This document shows, piece by piece, positions 34,869 through 42,711 of a DNA stretch of 48,951 nt. The stretch is taken from the NCBI GenBank assembly GCA_030430845.1, contig JAUIKE010000047.1, positions 1 through 48,951 of the forward strand, given 5' to 3'. This DNA comes from Bacteroidia bacterium. Lineage in GTDB: Bacteria > Bacteroidota > Bacteroidia > Chitinophagales > Saprospiraceae. Made by a program: the position numbers and the translations under genes. The notes beneath the pieces were generated by a model. The model had not been told where the DNA came from and did no database searches. It saw only the letters and a list, made by a program, of their open reading frames with translations. How positions within the stretch are numbered: the first letter of the stretch is position 1; each line of letters begins with the position of its first letter.

Positions 34869-37274
34869 TTAATTTCGAGTAAATACCTTCCATCGTCTCT
34901 TCTTTTTCTGGTCATCATCGTAATACCCATATCCATGTCCATACCCATAACTATACCCATAACTATACCCATAACTATACCCATAGCCATAAACACTTTT
35001 TTTCTTCACCCCATTCAATACGATACCCATTTTAGGGAGCTTATTGTTTTTATAAATATCATCGATCATTTTGATGAGGCCCTTTTTTGTTTTACCGGAA
35101 CGAACAGCAATGATAGATTTATCTACCATATCCTTAAATAATAAGGCATCAGTTACGAGTCCAACAGGAGGCGTATCGATGATGATGCGGTCATACCTTT
35201 GTTTGAGGTAGTTAAACAACTCTTTGGCTTGGGGCAGCATTATCAATTCAGCTGGGTTGGGTGGGATGGCGCCGCAACTGATGAAGTTAATATTTTCATA
35301 ATTTGGAATAGGCCGGATAATTTCTTCAATTTCGGCACTGCCAACCAGATAGTGAGTCAAGCCAAGGCCTTCCCGCGATCCTACGAGATATTCTGAAAGC
35401 TTTGGTTTCCTCAAATCAAATCCTAAGAGGATGGTTTTTTTACCGGAAAGGGCTTCGCTTATGCCAAGGTTAATGGTAATGAAGCTTTTTCCTTCTCCAC
35501 TTACCGAGGATGTGACCAAAATAGTTTGATGGTCATTATCAGAGGTTTGGACGTATTGAAGGTTGGTTCTGAGTAGTCGGAACATTTCGGCGATGGAAGA
35601 GCGACTACTTTTTTGTATAACGATAGCTTGATTTTTGGGAGATTGTCCGATAGAGCCAAGAAAGGGGGTACTGGTAATCGCTTCAATATCCTGTCGATTG
35701 TAAACATTATTGTCCATGAAGTAGATGCCCAAAATGATTCCTGCTGGAATGGCTAGGCCCAAGAAAATACTTAGGAGAAAGTATCGCTGGCGGTTGGGGG
35801 CCACTATGCCATTACTAATCACCGGTTCCAGAATGCGCAAGTTGGAAACCTGGGCCGCTATTGAAAGAGCGGTCTCTTCTCTTTTTTGCAGCAAGTAAAG
35901 AAACAGTGACTCTTTGATCTGCTGCTGTCGCATGATCTGTAATAATTCTCTTTGGTTGGTAGGAATGGTATTGATTTCTTCCTCTAAAGGTTTAACTCTT
36001 TCTTGGATGAGAGCTCTCTTTTTCTTTATTTCATCGAAGAGAGTATTAATACCCAGGGTGATGTTTTCTCTCAGAAAGTCTAATTCTTCGTCAATAGTGG
36101 CATAAAAGGGATTATCCGGAGTAGCGGTTTCAAGGAAATTTCTTTGCTTAAAAAGCAAATTGTTATAAGTATTAATATTATTCAAGAGATTTCCGGCGAT
36201 CATCTCCGATGTGATTGGAAGAATGGAGTATCTATTGGAATCTTCCAACATATAGTTCATGAAGTTTTTTAAGAGTTCTTCATTGACTTGAAGGTTGACC
36301 AACTCCGATTCCGCGGAATTAACTTTATTTAAATACTCCTGAGCTCTGGGTTCAATACCTATTGGGTAGCTTTTACTTTGCTTAAAGTCCTCTACTTCTT
36401 TTTCTACATCATATAATTCAGTCGTAATAAAATCCAGTCTTTCATCAATGAACTTTAGTGTCTTCTCACCGGATTCATTCTTTTTTTCAATGACGCTTTT
36501 GTTATACACACCGATAAGTGTTTCAATGATGTCGATAGCCTTGCGCGGGTTTTCGTCTCGCATATTGATGGTGATGACATTGGATGTTCCTAGTCGGTTG
36601 ATATTAAGTTTACGGGCATATTTGCGAGCAACGCTGGAAGGGTTTTGTATTTTAATGTTATAAATGTTTCCAGGCGTGATATTAGTGCGTCTTCTAAGAA
36701 CAAAATTGACTTGATTATGCCGGAAAGGCAAGTCGAAGGCTTGAACAATGGTGTCGTTTTCGCCCTGAAAAAGGATGAAGTTTTCATTATCAATGGTTTT
36801 GATTCGAATTGACCTTCCGTAGGCTCTACGACGTGGAGAGGCTTCCTCAATTCTTACCGGTGAGGCGTTGTAGACTTCAGAGTCTTTTATACGCCCCTCC
36901 TGGAAATATGAGAACTGGAGACTAAGAGAATCCACGACTTGTTGCATCATAGTACTAGATCCAAAGATCTGTAATTCATTTTCCATCATGGAGTTACCGG
37001 CAGTGAACCCCAGTTCCTGAGCGATGATATTTTCCGAAATAGGTTGTTGTTGATCTTCATTGACCAGGATGCGTCCGGAAACGGTATATATATTAGATGT
37101 GTATCTCAAAATAGTCCAAGCCACAGCATAACTAATGATCAATCCTAATACAATCCAATACCATCTGCCTAATAAAAGATAAAAGATCCGCTTGAGATCG
37201 AACTCCTGATTTTGGGAACCATTTTCATGCATCCCATTCATACCGTTCATCTGTTCTGTTCCCATGTTGTCCAT
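34869..37274 (-). CDS. wzc: Polysaccharide co-polymerase / tyrosine autokinase (Wzc-like)
   Basis: Inner-membrane chain-length and export regulator of 801 residues. The N-terminal membrane helix is at about 38-57, a periplasmic Wzz/GNVR region with coiled-coil follows to about 495, and the second helix is at 499-520. The cytoplasmic BY-kinase has Walker A SGEGKS (592-597), Walker A' ILLGFDLRKP (615-624) and Walker B IIIDTPP (697-703). The tail (762-785) has 12 tyrosines in GY and SY dipeptides, the likely autophosphorylation cluster, then a basic end. It sits 2 bp from wza. The PHP-type phosphatase at 38451-39188 is its likely antagonist. Confidence 0.95.
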   Translation of the reverse strand: MDNMGTEQMNGMNGMHENGSQNQEFDLKRIFYLLLGRWYWIVLGLIISYAVAWTILRYTSNIYTVSGRILVNEDQQQPISENIIAQELGFTAGNSMMENELQIFGSSTMMQQVVDSLSLQFSYFQEGRIKDSEVYNASPVRIEEASPRRRAYGRSIRIKTIDNENFILFQGENDTIVQAFDLPFRHNQVNFVLRRRTNITPGNIYNIKIQNPSSVARKYARKLNINRLGTSNVITINMRDENPRKAIDIIETLIGVYNKSVIEKKNESGEKTLKFIDERLDFITTELYDVEKEVEDFKQSKSYPIGIEPRAQEYLNKVNSAESELVNLQVNEELLKNFMNYMLEDSNRYSILPITSEMIAGNLLNNINTYNNLLFKQRNFLETATPDNPFYATIDEELDFLRENITLGINTLFDEIKKKRALIQERVKPLEEEINTIPTNQRELLQIMRQQQIKESLFLYLLQKREETALSIAAQVSNLRILEPVISNGIVAPNRQRYFLLSIFLGLAIPAGIILGIYFMDNNVYNRQDIEAITSTPFLGSIGQSPKNQAIVIQKSSRSSIAEMFRLLRTNLQYVQTSDNDHQTILVTSSVSGEGKSFITINLGISEALSGKKTILLGFDLRKPKLSEYLVGSREGLGLTHYLVGSAEIEEIIRPIPNYENINFISCGAIPPNPAELIMLPQAKELFNYLKQRYDRIIIDTPPVGLVTDALLFKDMVDKSIIAVRSGKTKKGLIKMIDDIYKNNKLPKMGIVLNGVKKKSVYGYGYSYGYSYGYSYGYGHGYGYYDDDQKKKRRWKVFTRN
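34944..34991 (-). repeat. 12-bp tandem repeat coding the Wzc tyrosine tail
   Basis: Three perfect 12-bp units (CCCATAACTATA on the plus strand) at 34944-34979 and a fourth variant unit to 34991 encode repeated Tyr-Gly-Tyr-Ser. The repeat is in frame, so slippage would add or remove two tyrosines per unit without breaking the gene. Confidence 0.85.
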
Positions 37275-37276
37275 AT

Positions 37277-38071
37277 TTATCTGGTTACTAAGGTAACGAT
37301 AATGGTCACTAAAGACAAGGCGGCTGACCCAAAAGAGAGCGCTCTGGAAAATGGATCGGCAACGGTAGCTACCCGAGCTTTGATTGGCTCTACATACACA
37401 TAATCGTTCTGTTGCAAGTAAAAATAAGGGGATTGAAAAACTTCTGGTGATTGCAGGTCTAAGCGGGCATATTTCCGAATCCCTCCTTCTTCCCTGGTCA
37501 CTAATACATTTGCACGATTGGCATAGTTGGTGAAATCACCCGCCAGGCCGATGGCTTCTAGGACAGTGATTCGTTGATTGGCTACAGTCACCGTTCCAGG
37601 ACGATTAACTTCTCCTGAAACAGTTACTTTAAAATTAAGAATACGTACATTTATAACAGGATTTTTTAAATAAGGCCTTATTTTTTCAGCGATATCTTCT
37701 TTAATTTCTCGAGTTGTAAATCCGACAACTTTTAACTTACCCAAAGTTGGAAAATCAATATTCCCTTCATTATCTACTAAATAACCACTAAAAAGCCCCA
37801 AGTTTTGGGTATTTTGAAGATTACCTATGTTTTGAGGCATTTGATCTATATTAAACGGAGCTGCTGCTTCAGGTGGAAAAGAAGATACCTGTATTCTCAA
37901 CAAATCCTGCGGCGCAATCTTCAAATCAACAAAATTATTTATCACCTCCGGCGGGATCGAGTCATTGATCGGCGCGAAAGAAACCAGCTCCGGGTAGCGT
38001 ACACAGGAGCTCGATGAGAGCGCGGACATTAAGATAAAGGCTAAGGAAACCGGGTATAAATATTTTCCCAT
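37277..38071 (-). CDS. wza: Outer-membrane polysaccharide export lipoprotein (Wza-like)
   Basis: Polysaccharide export protein of 264 residues, expected to form the outer-membrane export channel with Wzc. The signal peptide (1-22) ends SSSSC with the lipidated cysteine at C23. The poly-export domain has DLLRIQVSSFPPEAAAPFN, GYLVDNEGNIDFPTLGKLKV and TTREIKEDIAEKIRPYLKNP, then the SLBB domain VSGEVNRPGTVTVANQRITV. A hydrophobic C-terminal stretch (about 244-263) could be the membrane-spanning helix. It is followed by wzc after 2 bp. Confidence 0.93.
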   Translation of the reverse strand: MGKYLYPVSLAFILMSALSSSSCVRYPELVSFAPINDSIPPEVINNFVDLKIAPQDLLRIQVSSFPPEAAAPFNIDQMPQNIGNLQNTQNLGLFSGYLVDNEGNIDFPTLGKLKVVGFTTREIKEDIAEKIRPYLKNPVINVRILNFKVTVSGEVNRPGTVTVANQRITVLEAIGLAGDFTNYANRANVLVTREEGGIRKYARLDLQSPEVFQSPYFYLQQNDYVYVEPIKARVATVADPFSRALSFGSAALSLVTIIVTLVTR

Positions 38072-38191
38072 TTTTAATTGTATGTGATTTTTTTGTTTTT
38101 GAGAGACATCACAGAATCCTGGGATGCCTCTTATAGAGGTATTATCCTTCTTCTTTTTTCTTGATAAAAAAGAAGCAAAAAATCAAGACTG

Positions 38192-38307
38192 TATTCAAAT
38201 TTTAACGCTATTTCGATCCCCGAAAAGCTAAAATGAATAAACTCGCTACGCTCAGACAATATTCATTTTTTAACGCTTTTCAGAAATCGAAATATCTAAT
38301 TTGAATA
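38192..38307. repeat. 116-bp hairpin element, copy 1
   Basis: Four paired blocks nest as an imperfect palindrome: TATTCAAATT/AATTTGAATA, TATTTCGAT/ATCGAAATA, GAAAAGC/GCTTTTC and ATGAATA/TATTCAT, around the loop AACTCGCTACGCTCAGACA. A same-length copy lies at 41896-42011, where the second block is TATTTAGG/CCTAAATA. Both arms have changed together, evidence that the structure is maintained. It lies in the 379-bp gap between cpsB and wza (38072-38450), which also holds hairpins at 38150-38175 and 38372-38397 and no gene. Confidence 0.8.
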
Positions 38308-38371
38308 AGGTCGGGACACATTTCGATTTGTACTTATTTGGTATTAAGTCTTGTCCGCTTTTGAGCGGATG

Positions 38372-38397
38372 GTTCTTTTGTAACAATACAAAAGAAC
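38372..38397. repeat. GTTCTTTT hairpin, copy 3
   Basis: GTTCTTTTGT and ACAAAAGAAC around AACAAT, preceded by a second small hairpin CCGC-ttttga-GCGG and followed by AAGATGAATGA, as at 611-620. The composite (TTGTCCGC hairpin plus GTTCTTTT hairpin) is found again in inverted orientation at 41845-41890. It is 54 bp downstream of the phosphatase gene on the minus strand. Confidence 0.6.
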
Positions 38398-38450
38398 AAG
38401 ATGAATGAAAAACAGTTAATATTCTAAAATTTAGAATCACTTCTATACAT

Positions 38451-39188
38451 TCAAGCAAATAACTCCTTATTCCTAAACTCATACTCCTCCAGCAGTTTCG
38501 CGATCTTTCGGTCTTTCAGGGCGAGGGCCAGTTTGTCGGCATGGATGTCGTGGTGCAGGTCGGTGCCGAGCAGGTCGATCAAGCCTTCCTTGATCAGCTC
38601 GCGGGCATTTTGCTGCACCGCACGATCGTAATATCCGGTCAAAGATAAGATGTTTAATTGTAAGAGACATCCTAATTCTTTGATCCTCTGGTATTTTTCT
38701 ATGTTCCCTTTGTAATATAAGTAGCGTTCCGGATGCGCCAGGATAGGCTTGTATCCTTTGATTTGCATCTGGAAGAGGTAGTTTTCCAGGTCGGGGGGTG
38801 CCCCGAAGAAGGACATTTCTACCAATACGTAATTATCTTTTAGGGTCAGCAGCGCTTTTTTCTCTAACAACTCTTCAAAATGTTCGTCCATGAAGTACTC
38901 GGCAGCGGCGTGTAGTTCAATGGGGATGTTTTCGGCGGCCACGGCGGCTTTGAGCGCTTCCAGACCCGGCAAAATAGTGTCGGGCTCGTTGGGGTAGTAC
39001 TCCTGGTAGACATGCGGGGTGGTGATGAGTTTCTTGTATCCCATGTCGGCCATTTTCCGTACCAGTCCGAGCGCTATTTCAAGGTCGGGCGCTCCGTCGT
39101 CTATCCCCGGGATGAGGTGGGAGTGGATGTCGACTTCAAGGGAGGAGAAGTCGATGTCGGGAGTAGGTTTTTTGAAGATGTTGAACAT
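38451..39188 (-). CDS. PHP-type tyrosine-protein phosphatase (CpsB/YwqE-like)
   Basis: Metal-dependent phosphatase of 245 residues expected to dephosphorylate the Wzc tyrosine tail; cytoplasmic. It has DIHSHLIPGIDDG (20-32; metal ligands H22 and H24), LITTPHVYQEYYP, IELHAAAEYFMDEHF, PILAHPERYLYY and LLGTDLHHD, covering the PHP metal sites. Length is typical. It lies upstream of wza and wzc in the same orientation, the usual arrangement for this kinase/phosphatase pair. Confidence 0.93.
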   Translation of the reverse strand: MFNIFKKPTPDIDFSSLEVDIHSHLIPGIDDGAPDLEIALGLVRKMADMGYKKLITTPHVYQEYYPNEPDTILPGLEALKAAVAAENIPIELHAAAEYFMDEHFEELLEKKALLTLKDNYVLVEMSFFGAPPDLENYLFQMQIKGYKPILAHPERYLYYKGNIEKYQRIKELGCLLQLNILSLTGYYDRAVQQNARELIKEGLIDLLGTDLHHDIHADKLALALKDRKIAKLLEEYEFRNKELFA

Positions 39189-39203
39189 ATTAGTTGGGGT
39201 AAG

Positions 39204-39313
39204 GGTGTAACGGTGTAACAGTGTAACGGTGTAACAGTGTAACAGTGTAACGGTGTAACAGTATTTAGCACGAGCAGGCCCGTTACACTATTACACCTTT
39301 TCACCGTTACACT
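39204..39313. repeat. 8-bp minisatellite with inverted units
   Basis: Seven tandem units of RGTGTAAC (39204-39259) are followed after 22 bp by four inverted, slightly degenerate units (GTTACACT, ATTACACC, TTTTCACC, GTTACACT; 39282-39313). The two halves can pair as a hairpin. The stop codon of the epimerase gene (39307) lies inside the last inverted units. The array fills the gap between cpsB and the epimerase gene. Confidence 0.85.
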
Positions 39314-40374
39314 ATAATCTTATTTTTTTGATAGTACTTTAAATACCATTCCACAAAATCCTCCAGTCCTTTCCTTAAAGGCGTACTCGGTTGATAATCA
39401 AACTGCGTCTGTAATCCGCTCACGTCGGCAAAGGTCGATTCCACATCGCCGGGCTGCATGGGCATCATTGTTTTTTGTGCTTCTTTGCCGAGGATTTCCT
39501 CGATGGTGGCGATAAAATCGAGCAGTTTGGTCGGTTTGTTGTTACCGATGTTGAAGATCCGGTAGGGCGCTGAAGAGCTAGCCGGATCGGGATGTTCGCC
39601 GCTCCACTGTTCATTCGGTGAGGGTGGGGTAGGAAGGATGTTCATGATGCCTTCCACAATATCGCCGATGTAGGTGAAGTCGCGACTCATTTGGCCATGG
39701 TTGAAGACTTTGATGGGTTTGTCGTTCAAAATGGCGTTGGTGAAGAGGAAGTAGGCCATGTCGGGGCGTCCCCAGGGGCCGTATACCGTGAAGAAGCGCA
39801 GGCCCGTGGTCGGGATGCCGAACAGATGGCTGTACGTATGGGCCATGAGCTCGTTGCTCTTTTTGGTGGCGGCATAGAGAGAGACCGGATGGTCTACATT
39901 GTCAGCTGTGCTAAAGGGTACTTTCCGGTTGAGGCCATATACGCTGGAACTGCTGGCGTACACCAGATGCTTGACGGGGAAGTTGCGGCAGCATTCCAGA
40001 AGGTTGGCAAAACCGATGACGTTGCTGTTGATATATGCTTTGGGGTTTTTGATGCTGTAGCGCACGCCGGCCTGGGCGGCCAGATGGCAGACGATGTCAA
40101 ATTGCTCTTCCCGGAAAAGGTTTTCTACTACCTGGTTGTCCTCGAGGCGTACCTGGATGAAGCGGTAGCGGGGGTTGAGCTGACTTTCGACCATTTCTTT
40201 ATAAGCCACAAAACGGCGATTGATGCCCGCGCTTTCGAGGCGGTCGATCTTCAGGCTGACGTCGTAGTAGTTGTTGATGCTGTCGAGGCCGACTACTTCA
40301 TGTCCTTCCGCGAGTAGGCGGTGTACGAGGTGGTAACCTATAAATCCTGCTGTTCCGGTAACGAGTATTTTCAT
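39307..40374 (-). CDS. UDP-glucuronate 4-epimerase-like SDR
   Basis: Extended short-chain dehydrogenase of 355 residues. It has GTAGFIG (7-13), the GLDSINNYYDVSLKIDRL segment typical of UDP-glucuronate epimerases (GAE/LspL group), HLAAQAGVRYSIKNP, YASSSSVYG (139-147), Y167xxxK171 and FFTVYGPWGRPDMAYF. The likely reaction is UDP-GlcA to UDP-GalA, although other 4-epimerisations are possible. No UDP-glucose dehydrogenase is evident in the window apart from the TviB-like enzyme at 42712-44007. GC-rich, like rfbA upstream. Confidence 0.87.
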   Translation of the reverse strand: MKILVTGTAGFIGYHLVHRLLAEGHEVVGLDSINNYYDVSLKIDRLESAGINRRFVAYKEMVESQLNPRYRFIQVRLEDNQVVENLFREEQFDIVCHLAAQAGVRYSIKNPKAYINSNVIGFANLLECCRNFPVKHLVYASSSSVYGLNRKVPFSTADNVDHPVSLYAATKKSNELMAHTYSHLFGIPTTGLRFFTVYGPWGRPDMAYFLFTNAILNDKPIKVFNHGQMSRDFTYIGDIVEGIMNILPTPPSPNEQWSGEHPDPASSSAPYRIFNIGNNKPTKLLDFIATIEEILGKEAQKTMMPMQPGDVESTFADVSGLQTQFDYQPSTPLRKGLEDFVEWYLKYYQKNKIIV

Positions 40375-40462
40375 TTTCTCTGTTAGTGGCAGTCTCCGAC
40401 TGCCATACTTATTTTTTTCCAGTCTCTGACTGGTGTTTCTATCTTTGACTCAGGAAACTCTT

Positions 40463-40503
40463 AGGGTTGTCTCCTAACGAAGAAGGAGTTATGAGACAAC
40501 CCT
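40463..40503. terminator. Hairpin in the rfbA-epimerase gap
   Basis: AGGGTTGTCTC (40463-40473) and GAGACAACCCT (40493-40503) form a perfect 11-bp stem; the 19-nt interior contains a further CTAAC/GTTA pairing. It lies in the 300-bp gap 40375-40674, which otherwise holds REP-like palindromes. It may act as a terminator or mRNA-stability hairpin; there is no clear U-tract in the minus-strand direction. Confidence 0.45.
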
Positions 40504-40594
40504 CATTTTACTTTTTAATTGCTCTTTTTGTTGTGATAGCAGTCAGAGACTGCTGGGTTATGGTTAGTCAGTCGGAGACTGACACCAACCAGGT

Positions 40595-40664
40595 GCAAAC
40601 TAAAGTTTGCATTCCTGGCAAGCTGAAGCTTGCTGTCCTGTTGTGTAGGCAAGCTGAAGCTTGC
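40595..40664. repeat. REP-like palindrome cluster
   Basis: GCAAACTAAAGTTTGC (40595-40610) and two copies of GCAAGCTGAAGCTTGC (40618-40633, 40649-40664), each followed by TGTCC. The same unit builds the inverted repeat between gmd and fcl (1618-1726). Nearby (40389-40590) are palindromes of a second type, such as GGCAGTCTCCGACTGCC and CAGTCGGAGACTG, related to the array at 45982-46081. Confidence 0.75.
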
Positions 40665-40674
40665 TGTCCGGTAT

Positions 40675-41538
40675 TTAGGTGTCTATCAAATCTATGAGAT
40701 ACTCTCCATAGCCACTCTTCATCAGTGGTTGGGCGATCTCTTCCAGCTTGGCCGCGCCGATGAATCCTTTTCTAAAAGCGATCTCTTCCGGGCAGCCGAT
40801 CTTGAGTCCCTGCCGGTTTTCGATGGCCTGGATGAACTGCGAGGCCCGCATCAGCGAGTCGATCGTGCCGGTGTCGAGCCAGGCGGTGCCGCGCTCGAGT
40901 ACACCGACCTTCAGTTTGCCTTCCTTCAGGTAATGCTTATTGACATCTGTGATCTCCAACTCTCCACGAGGAGAGGGTTTTATGGACTTCGCGACTTCGA
41001 TGACGCTGTTGTCGTAAAAGTACAGGCCGGGTACGGCGTATTTTGATTTGGGTTTAGCCGGCTTTTCTTCTATGGATAAGGCGTTAAAATCCCGGTCAAA
41101 CTCCACTACTCCATATCTCGAGGGGTCTGATACCTGGTAAGCGAAAATGACGCCTCCCAGCGGGTTGTTGTTTTCCATGAGGGTTTGTTCGAGGCCGGCT
41201 CCGTAAAAGATGTTGTCGCCCAGAATGAGGGCTACTTTTTCGGTGCCCAGAAAGGGTTCGCCGAGGATGAAGGCCTGGGCCAGTCCTTCGGGCTTGGGCT
41301 GTTCGACATATTTGAATTCACATCCCCATTGGCTGCCGTCGCCGAGTAATTCCCGGAATCGGGGCAAGTCCTTGGGCGTCGAGATGATCAGGATCTCGCG
41401 GATGTTTGCCATCATGAGGATGGAGAGGGGATAGTAGATCATCGGCTTGTCGTATACCGGCATGAGCTGTTTGCTCACGGCCAGGGTGAGTGGGAAAAGC
41501 CTTGTTCCGAGTCCGCCTGCTAGAATGATTCCTTTCAT
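40675..41538 (-). CDS. rfbA: Glucose-1-phosphate thymidylyltransferase
   Basis: Makes dTDP-glucose from dTTP and glucose-1-phosphate. Start at 41538 ([18 protein letters not shown]) gives 287 residues, the normal length; the frame upstream to 41595 is not conserved in appearance. It has GGLGTR (8-13), [49 protein letters not shown] ([15 protein letters not shown]) and [17 protein letters not shown]. No rfbB, rfbC or rfbD is present in the window, so the rest of any dTDP-sugar pathway must lie elsewhere. Confidence 0.95.
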   Translation of the reverse strand: MKGIILAGGLGTRLFPLTLAVSKQLMPVYDKPMIYYPLSILMMANIREILIISTPKDLPRFRELLGDGSQWGCEFKYVEQPKPEGLAQAFILGEPFLGTEKVALILGDNIFYGAGLEQTLMENNNPLGGVIFAYQVSDPSRYGVVEFDRDFNALSIEEKPAKPKSKYAVPGLYFYDNSVIEVAKSIKPSPRGELEITDVNKHYLKEGKLKVGVLERGTAWLDTGTIDSLMRASQFIQAIENRQGLKIGCPEEIAFRKGFIGAAKLEEIAQPLMKSGYGEYLIDLIDT

Positions 41539-41844
41539 GCTTATAATGGCCCTGGGCGTTGCCCGGGGGTGATTTTGTATATGCCTTTCAGGCAATGTTT
41601 AGTAATTGGGGGGTATGCTTACTTTTCGTTATTAGTTTATCATTTACAGGGCAGCAGGGTTTATTTGATAAGTGTCCCAATACCCAATACTCACTACCCA
41701 ATACCATTTGGCATACGGCTCCGCCACTGAAAAGTCGCAGGGACTTTCCATCATACTTAAACCGGCCTTGGTGAGTAGACATCAATGTTTTGAGTCTAAA
41801 AAAGCAATGCTTTTTAACTAAAGCATTTTTTTATTTAAAGCCTT

Positions 41845-41870
41845 GTTCTTTTTGCTTGATCAAAAAGAAC
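41845..41870. repeat. GTTCTTTT hairpin, inverted variant
   Basis: GTTCTTTTTG and CAAAAAGAAC form a perfect 10-bp stem around CTTGAT, followed by a second hairpin ATCCGCC-tga-GGCGGA (41873-41887). This is the reverse-orientation counterpart of the composite at 38355-38400. It lies in the gap 41539-42077, which has no credible gene. Confidence 0.6.
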
Positions 41871-41895
41871 CATCCGCCTGAGGCGGACAAGGCTG

Positions 41896-42011
41896 TATTC
41901 AAATTTTAACGCTATTTAGGCACCCGAAAAGCTAAAATGAATAAACTCGCTGCGCTCAAACAATATTCATTTTTTTACGCTTTTCAGCCACCTAAATACC
42001 TAATTTGAATA
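41896..42011. repeat. 116-bp hairpin element, copy 2
   Basis: Same length and layout as 38192-38307. Paired blocks are TATTCAAATT/AATTTGAATA, TATTTAGG/CCTAAATA, GAAAAGC/GCTTTTC and ATGAATA/TATTCAT, with the loop AACTCGCTGCGCTCAAACA. It lies between the antiterminator gene and rfbA, so any minus-strand transcript from the antiterminator into the locus must cross it. Confidence 0.8.
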
Positions 42012-42077
42012 AGGCCGAAAGGAACAAATAATAACTCCTAATTCGACCCTCATTATATTCCAGGAGGAAAAAAACGA

Positions 42078-42617
42078 TTACTTCCTGGTTTTCTTTAAAA
42101 TCTTTGGATCTACCTGAAGGTGTAGGTCGTAGCCTAATTTTTCCAGAGAGATCACGAAGTTTTTATTACTTTTTTGTTCAATGAGCTGGCCTTTTAGGCC
42201 GACGAGGCGGCCGGAAATAATTTCGACCCAGTCTCCTTCTTTGAGCTGACCGCTTTTGATCATTTCCATGTCCACCTGTTCTCCAATTACCTGGCGGAGT
42301 ACGTTGATCTCATGCTCCGGTATGGAAATTAGGTTTTTGTTGATCTTGACGAAGTCCACCACATCAGGGATCCGCAAAACGGGCACATGCTCTGCTTTGG
42401 TGATCTTGACAAAGATATAGCAACTCAGCAGAGGCAGCTCTACATGTTTTATTTTTCGGGTATAGTAGCGTGTTACTTTTTGTAAAGGCAAAAAGGATTG
42501 AATGCCTATTTCCTTTAATTGTTTGTGAACGATCTTTTCACGTTTATATTTCGTATACACGGCAAACCATTTCGGTTCATGCTCACTTAGGTGATTTTCT
42601 ATTGCCATCGCTTTCAT
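42078..42617 (-). CDS. NusG-like transcription antitermination protein (UpxY/RfaH type)
   Basis: A 179-residue specialised NusG paralogue. The NGN domain starts KWFAVYTKYKREKIVHKQL (16-34) and includes FLPLQKVTRYYTRKIKHVEL and PLLSCYIFVKI. The KOW domain is GDWVEIISGRLVGLKGQLIE (about 127-146). Bacteroidota capsule loci typically encode such a protein, which travels with RNA polymerase and prevents premature termination in the operon. Its position ahead of the hairpin-rich gap and rfbA fits that role. The start at 42617 (MKAMAIENHL) is reasonable; MAIENHL three codons in is an alternative. Confidence 0.92.
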   Translation of the reverse strand: MKAMAIENHLSEHEPKWFAVYTKYKREKIVHKQLKEIGIQSFLPLQKVTRYYTRKIKHVELPLLSCYIFVKITKAEHVPVLRIPDVVDFVKINKNLISIPEHEINVLRQVIGEQVDMEMIKSGQLKEGDWVEIISGRLVGLKGQLIEQKSNKNFVISLEKLGYDLHLQVDPKILKKTRK

Positions 42618-42671
42618 ACGTCAATCATTTAAAAGGGGGTTCTTATTCGATAGTTACTTTTATTTAATTAA

Positions 42672-42703
42672 GGTTCCAAGGTTTCGGGGTTCCAAGGTTT
42701 CGG
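42672..42703. repeat. 16-bp direct repeat
   Basis: Two perfect head-to-tail copies of GGTTCCAAGGTTTCGG (42672-42687, 42688-42703) in the 94-bp gap between the UDP-sugar dehydrogenase and the antiterminator gene. It lies 54 bp upstream of the antiterminator start codon, so it would be in its leader. Role unknown. Confidence 0.8.
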
Positions 42704-42711
42704 GAGTGCAC

